From Linanthus parryae (lineage: Eukaryota > Streptophyta > Magnoliopsida > Ericales > Polemoniaceae), in contig JALGPY010000003.1 in NCBI GenBank assembly GCA_023055425.1, positions 51,755,891 through 51,819,890 of the forward strand: 64,000 bases of DNA. Direction: 5' to 3'. Each line of letters starts with the position of its first letter. Position 1 is the first letter of the stretch. The notes beneath the pieces were generated by a model. That model had not been told where the DNA came from. It was given only the letters and a program-made list of their open reading frames with translations, and did not search any database. The translations under genes were made by a program, and so were the position numbers. Below are positions 57,630-64,000 of the stretch, in pieces.

Positions 57630-58608
57630 CGGTGCCCTAGAGGCAATATATGTTTAGTATGAACAATGTTTGGCTAGAATATCCATTTATTATTTATTGT
57701 GGTATTTAATATAATGAATTCCCTAGATACAGTGTGTTGCTTATCTTAAATGTCCCTAGTCCATTATATTGATTAACGGGACAATCAAGTATAGACTAGT
57801 ATGTGGGTAGATTGATGTGGAGATATCAAGTCTAACACATGGGTATGCATTAGGAGTAATGTCATACTGGATTGAAACACAACGAGAAGGATGCATTTGA
57901 TTATGTCAAAGTCACAATCGCTTCTCGTAGTGCTAATAGTATTGTAATCCTTAGACTTGAAGTCACTAGATACTCTAGTTGTGAATATCGTGCATTGATA
58001 TTATCAAACTTTGCGCCTTAACCGGGTAACTATAAAGATAGTTATCGGGCATGATAGGAAGCAAGCCTAGAGATCGTAGTGATGAAGAGAGGATTTTTCC
58101 CTCCCACATAATGGGAGCAAAAATCCATGGGCCAATCGAGGGATGGTTCTTATAGAATGTCTGGCCAGACTCGGGTAAATCAATATGGAGATATTGATGT
58201 TATCTGATCGCATAAGCATATTCCCAAGATCGAGAAACTATGGATTGGATATACGAGTGTGACTATTATGTCTCATGTCTAATCCGAATATGGAGACAAA
58301 GGTATAACACAATACATGAACATTGGGCACAAGGTTTGTCAGATCACTGACTTATATCTATTAGTTGGGTGGCATGGATGTGTTGCTAGACACCGCTCCA
58401 TGTTAGTAAATAGTTACTACCAACTAAATAGAAACATATGGGGTCACACACCGGATGGATTAAATTGGATATTGGTATTAATTAGTTGGACTAATTAATA
58501 AAAGGATCATAACGCAACCACAAGCAAACTTAGTAGGACTAATTTGCAAGTGGACTAATCCATGTAAGGACAATTGGGGATTTTATGTAGTTAATAAAGA
58601 GTTGTTAC

Positions 58609-58616
58609 TATATAAA
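58609..58616 (+). promoter_or_regulatory. TATA box in A4 LTR
   Basis: TATATAAA. Immediately downstream of this promoter A4 has gained a long (TA)n/(GA)n microsatellite not present in the other Angela-like LTRs. Confidence 0.65.
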
Positions 58617-58675
58617 AGAACTCTAGCTTGTTATTTTCTCACAAGTGTCATTATTGAGAGAAACATAACAAAGAA

Positions 58676-58777
<102 letters not shown>

Positions 58778-59096
58778 ACAATAATGACGCCGAAGCCACC
58801 CTATTGTCGTCCCTCACCCGTCGGCCACCAAGGAGGACCGCCCCTCCTTGCCTTGTTTTGCGTGATCTTCCTCCTTCTTCCATTTCTAGCACTACACGGT
58901 GGGAAGGAATCCAATCAAGAATTCAAGGTGTGGATACTCGTAGAGACGAAGACACTATTCTTTGTGTGATCGCTGAACTAAGGTACACATCTATTATGCC
59001 CTTATCATGTTATGATGGCTTGTCTGTGATCCTTGGAGGGATTTGAGCAAGATTAATTTTGTTATTCTGCTGCGTAACCTGCATCGAAACCCTACA

Positions 59097-59445
59097 CATA
59101 TATTGATGTTACAACCTCTGAGTGATGACAATTACCCAGACTCCCGTGTACCCACCTGCCAAGTATAAGAGGCAGTGACGTCACAACATTAGTTTATAAC
59201 CAAGACAGACTTCATAATGAAATAGACACAACCAGTTTTGGAACGTATAATCTGTACTTGTAACGCTTATGCCCCGTAACCTGAACCACGTTAGATAGTA
59301 AGGAAACATTAAATCAGTAATTCAATTATCCAATATCACAGTTGCGACAAATCCATTCTCTTTTCCCCATTCATGTATCACCCATTAATCCACCAAGACA
59401 AACTAAACCTTAAGTGTGCACACCCCCTACTGGATCGTAAAATGG
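59097..59445. other. Fragment related to gypsy LTRs
   Basis: No coding signal. CCTTAAGTGTGCACACCC at 59408-59425 is the counterpart of CCTCAAGTGTCGACACCC in the two solo LTRs, and GATGTTACAACC near 59108 resembles a reversed LTR start. I read it as a decayed LTR piece. Confidence 0.45.
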
Positions 59446-61395
59446 ATGAAACCCCCACTGGAGAAGAAATACAAAACTAGACTCATTTTGATACATACAG
59501 TGGCAGTTTCGGTTCTTGGAGCTAAAACAACACTACTAATGTCGATTTTATGCTTTTTCTGGTCAACATTGAAACCGTCAGTGCGAAACTCGGTTCTTAA
59601 GATCCGATGTTGCGAAAATCGGTTTCAAAGCAGTGAAGCCAACTATCCCACCGTCGGTTTTGTACATAGAAAAATCAAATACTTTTACCAGATTCTCAGT
59701 AACTCCCTGTCCAAAACAACAAAACAATATGTTTATATCACACAACAGCTCCAACACACTAAAACTTCCAAACAAAACATGCATCTTTAAATTACATTTA
59801 AAAAATTTAAATGTTTACCATATTGATCCAAAATTCAAATGTTTGATGCAAAACACATCATCCTACACCTCATCACATCAACCTACCCACTATGTACCGC
59901 ATTTTATGGTTTGGGCACTCTTTTACCTTGTGGCGGGGAACGTCCTCCTCTCTTGTCTTCCGTATTCGGGTTCTTCTTGTACACGTTATTCACGGGAGAG
60001 GTTCCTCTTGGCAACGGCGGTAATGCGTCACCGGTCGATTCTTGAGATACTCTTGGACTTGGGACATATTCGCCGTCGTATGCGAGAAATATCCCAAGAT
60101 CGAATGTTGGAGAGCCACTCGTCGCTACATCACCAAAATTAGTTAGAATACATGATTTATGTAAATATATATATATATATATCAAATGATTATAATGATG
60201 ACTTACCCTAAGCCTGCGTGATGATAGTGGTTGGTGGTGCTGGAGTGGATATGGTGGTAGGTGGTGGTGGATGTGGTGTTGTTGGAGTGGTTGTGGTTGC
60301 GGTGATAGGTTGTAGGGGATGTGGTGGTAGGCGGTGATTGTGGGGTAGTGGAGCCCATGACAGGTTGTCGTGGAGTGGAAGTGGCCGTGGTCGTACTCTG
60401 GCTCATCGATGAGAGACTCCACGACCGGACCTGTCACCACTGTAGCTGAGGCACGACCACAAATCTTACGCATGGGGCGGTGTAGCGTGACAGTGGGAGC
60501 TGCAGCCATGTGGCCACTACTGAAAGGAGCATCATGTTGGGTACCTTCTATCTGTGGCTTGCATCACATCAACTCCCACAGTTTTCTCGGCCGCGGACCT
60601 ACATGCCCTAGTACAGTGTACAATAGAAGTGGATTGCACATTAATGTTGGAAGGATAATATGAGTCGTACTTGTCAAAAATTAGAATTACTCCTATTCTA
60701 ATTCTGAGAACAATGTTGTCCAATAGTAAAGAAATTTATTATCAATTAATTACCAATCCATTATCAATGATGAAATTTAAAAAAATTATCCAAATCGAAG
60801 AAAGTTTACATCAACTACGATCAACCGATTATCTTTGAAGAAATTGAAAAAAAATATCACCACTTACCATCAATTATACCCACAAACCCAGATTGTCATC
60901 AATTATACCCACAAAATGAAATGGGGCAGAGGAAAACATGGTGTGAGAAAGAGAAAGCTTACCGCTGAGAGAGAGGGGGAGGGAGCATAGAAAAGGTCGC
61001 CGTCCTTAGTTGTCGTCCTTCTTCGGGCCTTCGTCGCCGTCCTTTTCGGGCCTTCGTGCATCGTTCTTCAGCGAACACAGACATGGAAAAGCCGAGAGGA
61101 ACGTGAGGTGAGAATGAGAGACGAAAATAAGGATAGGGTTTATAACTTAAGTTCAAAACCGATATTACTACAGCCGGTTACATAGCATATAACCGTAGCA
61201 TATAACCGATGGTTCTAAAATTGTTTCTTAAGAACCGACAATAATAATATCGTTTTTAGGTTGGGTTGGGAAAAGGAAATAATCGACGGTCCTACTGTCG
61301 GTTTCTACCCCCCCCCCCCAACAACCGACAGTATTACCATCGATTTCAAAACAAGCTTAGATTTGTATTTCTTTTCTAGGGGGAGTTTCATCTGT
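59446..61395 (-). mobile_element. Non-autonomous CACTA-like element with terminal inverted repeats
   Basis: GATGAAACCCCCACTGGAG at 59449 and the reversed GATGAAACTCCCCCTAGAAA ending near 61390 are inverted counterparts, and the match extends about 80 bases inward through GAAATACAAA. Subterminal regions on both sides carry many AACCGACAGT, CCGTCGGTT and ATCGGTT motifs in mixed orientation, as in CACTA elements. I cannot see a clean CACTA end, so the superfamily is inferred. Inside is a Pro/His-rich minus-strand frame (60509-59904) resembling second-gene sequence, and no TNP2. Confidence 0.5.
59904..60509 (-). pseudogene. Low-complexity ORF in CACTA-like element
   Basis: 201 open codons: an N-terminal part with RKICGRASATVV and DEPEYDHGHF, a His/Pro/Gln-rich middle (HHHLPPYPLQHHQP) and a C-terminal tail with PLPRGTSPVNN. 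It may descend from a CACTA second gene, as at 5567-8018, which also has a Pro-rich start. No conserved domain can be claimed. GT/AG-like sites near 60210 could mark an intron. Confidence 0.35.
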
Positions 61396-61672
61396 TTTTG
61401 AAGACTCCAACAAAGCCAGTGCAGGAGATTGTGGTGACAAATAAATATGCTTAATGGAATTACTAAAAAGGCCCCAATGTCATGACTCCCGTTAGATTTT
61501 AACATATACGATTTGAGGTTAATTGAGACTGAATATGTAAGTGGGGAGATTGTTGTGACTCCCGTTTCTACCTCTGTTTCTTCTCTATCAGCCAACTTCA
61601 CTTTTTGTCATGTCATGACTCCCAATGTCATGTCATGACTCCCAATGTCATGACTCCCGTTTCTACCTCTGT
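61396..61672. repeat. Short direct repeats (ATGTCATGACTCCC)
   Basis: GTCATGACTCCC occurs at about 61478, 61614, 61632 and 61647. A partial copy of the MITE start (GTTTCTACCTCTGTTTC to TTTTTGTCA) lies at 61563-61611 ahead of the full MITE. This is a local duplication. Confidence 0.75.
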
Positions 61673-61919
61673 TTCTTCTCTATCAGCCAACTTCACTTTT
61701 TGTCACTATTCACTGGGTCACTTTGACCCGATGATTTGACTAGCAAAACAATATAAGAATTTGGTAATCTTTGCATGTTCTCGTAGAGTAAACTTTATCT
61801 ACAACCCTATTAAAAAAATTCTAAAAAAATATTGTTTTGCTATCTAAATCACTGAGTCAAAGTAATTCAGTTACGAATTGAAAAGTCAAAGTAGGACAAT
61901 CGAGAAGAAACAGACGAAG
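61673..61919. mobile_element. Stowaway-like MITE A
   Basis: About 247 bases. Left end CTACCTCTGTTTCTTC, right end reversed CTTCGTCTGTTTCTTC, right flank TA. The interior is a long imperfect foldback with AGCAAAACAAT and ATTGTTTTGCT facing each other. Stowaway consensus ends (CTCCCTCCGTTT) and TA targets fit. Confidence 0.7.
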
Positions 61920-61933
61920 TATGTTTAGTGTTA

Positions 61934-62191
61934 CTATCTCCGTTTCTTCTTTATCACACCGGTTTGACTTTTGTTACTGTTCACTGAGTCACTTTGACCC
62001 GGTGATTTGTGTAGCAAAATGATTCAATTTTTTGATAATTTTTTCATGATGTTGTAGAGTCAATGCTCTACAACACGGTGAAAAAATTATTAAAAAATCA
62101 CATCATTTTGCTATCCAAATCACCCGGTCAAAGTGACCCAGATACGAGTCAAAAAAGTCAAACCGATGTGATAAAGAAGAAACAGATGTAG
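61934..62191. mobile_element. Stowaway-like MITE B
   Basis: 258 bases between TA dinucleotides (61932-61933 and 62192-62193). Ends CTATCTCCGTTTCTTC and reversed CTACATCTGTTTCTTC. Nearly the whole element folds back: GACCCGGTGATTTG faces CAAATCACCCGGTC, and the centre GTTGTAGAGTCAATGCTCTACAAC is a tight hairpin. Related to MITE A. Confidence 0.8.
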
Positions 62192-62193
62192 TA

Positions 62194-62600
62194 TAATTTT
62201 ATTAGCATTAAAAGCAATGCGTCGACGACGACCAGAATATGCCACCGACACCCAGCCGTGGCGGAATTGAATTTATGCCATTCTGTGAATTCCTCTTAGA
62301 GAAATGCACTCGGCTGAATTGGCATTTGAAAAATACCCTCTTTTTAAAAACACATGCTAACATAGTTGTTAGAAAGAAAGTGGTCCCAAGTTTAAAAAAA
62401 ATTAAATGACATTGCTACCCTTGTTGACAGTGACATGCAACCCTAAAAGTAAAAACAAACCCTCAAACTCGTCTCTCTCTCTCTCTAAAAATATACAGTT
62501 TTTCATAGAACACAACTCTCTTTCTCTTTTTTAAAACATTCTTTTCCATCTACATCAACCTAAAAAATCAAGTTTTCATTACTCCAACTGTAAATATTAC
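62194..62600. other. No recognisable feature
   Basis: AT-rich sequence with a CT-rich run near 62475-62490. No convincing reading frame or repeat. Confidence 0.5.
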
Positions 62601-62601
62601 C

Positions 62602-62626
62602 AAAAAAAAAAAAAAAAAAAAAAAAC
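62602..62626. repeat. Poly(A) run of 25
   Basis: Uninterrupted A25. It could be the tail of a retroposed sequence, but no LINE or SINE body is visible upstream. Confidence 0.95.
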
Positions 62627-62664
62627 TGGAAATGTTATTTTTGCTTTAAAAACATTGCAGTGAT

Positions 62665-62805
62665 AACCGAGACGAGCAGTGACAAAACCAGACGAGCAGT
62701 GACAACCCAAACGAGCAAGTGAACTGGGACGAGCAACTAAGTGAACTGGGACGAGCAACCAAGTGAACTGGGACGAGCAACTAGGTGATTGGGACGGGCA
62801 GAACA
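62665..62805. repeat. Minisatellite, about 19-22 bp period, seven units
   Basis: GACGAGCA or a close variant at 62671, 62691, 62710, 62728, 62750, 62772 and 62793. The later units read GTGAACTGGGACGAGCAACTA. Confidence 0.88.
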
Positions 62806-62993
62806 TGTCAAATGGGTATCAAATGTTACTATGTGGATACAAAATATTTTTTAAAGGGAAATGTTACTATGTTACTTCATCCCAATTATCTTGAAGGCTT
62901 TTTTGTGAGAATTAATTATATATTTAACCTTGCTACTAGCCAATGTTCATACAAAATATTTTGTTAAGGAAAGGAAAGGTCAGACGAGTATAC
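62806..62993. other. No recognisable feature
   Basis: AT-rich spacer between the minisatellite and the telomere-like tract, with a short AAATGTTACTATGTGG/AAATGTTACTATGTTA repeat (62821, 62860). Confidence 0.5.
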
Positions 62994-63135
62994 CCTAAAC
63001 CATAAACCCTAAACCCTTATATCACGCAAATAAACTATTTAAATGTAAATTCTAAACCCTAAAATCATGTAACCCTAAATCCTAAACCCTAAATCATGTT
63101 ACCTTAAACCCTAAATCATGTAACCATAAACCCTA
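62994..63135. repeat. Degenerate interstitial telomere-like repeats
   Basis: About ten AACCCTAAA or near units (CCCTAAACCC, TAAACCCTAA, ACCCTAAATC) separated by ATCATGTAACC-type linkers. CCCTAAA is the common plant telomere unit. Confidence 0.8.
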
Positions 63136-63142
63136 AATCATA

Positions 63143-64000
63143 ATTGAACAATCGAACTAATAATTGTGACTAAGAACTCAATGGGACTATCAATATTCAC
63201 TAATGAACTCAAACGAAATACTAATTGATCAAATTGGACTATCAGTTGAAATCACCACTCAATCGAGCCATCGATCCTTACTAATGAACTCAATCGAACT
63301 ATTAATTTATCAAATTGGAATATTAGTTGAGACTCACCACTCAATCGGACCATCGATCTTCACCAATTGAACTCAATCGAACAAATAATCGATCATATCG
63401 AACTATCAATCATGACTAACCACTCAATCGGACAATCGATCTTCGATAAGGAAATCAATCGAACTACCAATTGATCAAATCGGTCTATCAATTGTTACTC
63501 GCCACTCAATCGGACCACCGATCTTCACTAATGAACTCAATCGAACTAATAATTGATCATATCGGACTATCAATTATGACTAACCACTCAATCGGACAAT
63601 CGATCTTCAATAAGGAACTCAATCGAACTACGAATTGATCAAATCGGGTTATCAATTGTTACTCGCCACTCAATTGAACCATCGATCTTCACTAATAAAC
63701 TCAATAAAACTACTAATCGATCGTATCGGACTATCAATTGTGACTAACCACACAATCGGACAATCGATCTTCAATAAGGAACTCAATCGAACTACCAATT
63801 GATCAAATCGAGCTATCAATTGTTACTCGCCACTCAATTGGACCACCAATCTTCGCTAATGAACTCAATCGAACTACTAACAGATCATATCGGACTATCA
63901 ATTGTGACTAACCACTCAATCGGACAATTGATCTTCAATAAGGAACTCAATCGTACTACCAATTGATCAAATCAATCTATCAATCATTACTCCCCACTCA
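63143..64000. repeat. 82-bp tandem satellite arranged as 164-bp dimers
   Basis: CACTCAATCGGAC or its variant starts at 63256, 63338, 63421, 63503, 63585, 63667, 63749, 63831, 63913 and 63995, giving spacings of 82 or 83. From 63421 on, two unit types alternate: one with TTCAATAAGGAACTC and TTACTCGC, the other with TTCACTAATGAACTC and TGACTAAC. The array continues past the window end; units before 63340 are more diverged. Confidence 0.93.

Noticed and set aside
58784..58969. 61-codon frame with a hydrophobic stretch near the A4 microsatellite
   Set aside because: It overlaps the conserved LTR island and C/T run found in all Angela-like LTRs and is not conserved as protein among them.
63143..64000. 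CRISPR-like array (regular direct repeats)
   Set aside because: The whole 82-bp unit repeats with no unique spacers, and the context is a plant genome; it is a satellite.

Overview
This window looks like heterochromatic or repeat-dense intergenic DNA from a flowering plant, probably a eudicot with a large genome. I found no convincing host protein-coding gene. Essentially everything assignable from base 1 to about 59,100 is transposable element. The last 5 kb is a DNA-transposon remnant, two MITEs, a minisatellite, plant-type (CCCTAAA) telomere-like DNA and an 82/164-bp tandem satellite. The plant assignment rests on the element families (Ty1/copia Angela-like and SIRE-like, Ty3/gypsy Tekay-like and Athila-like, CACTA with TNP2) and on the telomere motif. 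I cannot name the species.

Layout. (1) 1-5563: plus-strand Angela-like copia (A1), cut by the window start, ending in a complete LTR. (2) 5564-13146: minus-strand CACTA transposon with a decayed TNP2/DUF4218/DUF4216 transposase and a spliced second gene. Its right terminus CACTACTATAATTAGG is present and its left end is cut by A1. (3) 13330-31781: minus-strand Angela-like element (A2) with both LTRs, carrying a complete SIRE-like copia (S1, 17761-28048) flanked by a perfect 5-bp target duplication CTTTG. (4) 31782-37127: plus-strand Tekay-like chromovirus (G), with a 5'-truncated gag and a 3' LTR interrupted at 37128. (5) 37128-57629: a second SIRE-like element (S2, plus strand) sitting in G's LTR and itself hit at least three times: an Athila-like element (H, 37760-44264, TSD TTTAC) in its 5' LTR, a solo gypsy LTR (46984-50725, TSD CAGAA) in its pre-integrase region, and another solo gypsy LTR (54347-56990) in its env-like gene. 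H itself carries the 3' half of a third Angela-like copy (A3). (6) 57633-59096: an Angela-like LTR (A4) truncating S2. (7) 59097-62191: LTR fragment, CACTA-like foldback element, two Stowaway-like MITEs. (8) 62602-64000: poly(A), minisatellite, interstitial telomere-like tract, satellite.

How the parts relate. Gag, protease, integrase, RT and RNase H of these elements would co-operate in one retrotransposition cycle, but every copy here carries frameshifts, stops, deletions or lost catalytic residues. The least decayed stretch is the RT to RNase H region of A3, then the RNase H of S1.

The most unusual signal is a 16-bp perfect palindrome, TTTCAAGGCCTTGAAA, with many close variants. It is scattered through the LTRs, the post-pol spacer and, in frame as FKALK-like peptides, the coding regions of both SIRE-like copies. 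Both copies also have a gene-like unit (spacer, pyrimidine-rich leader, AACCCTAATG start, env-like/plant-transposon-protein ORF) placed after a polypurine tract that is itself followed by an LTR-start-like sequence.
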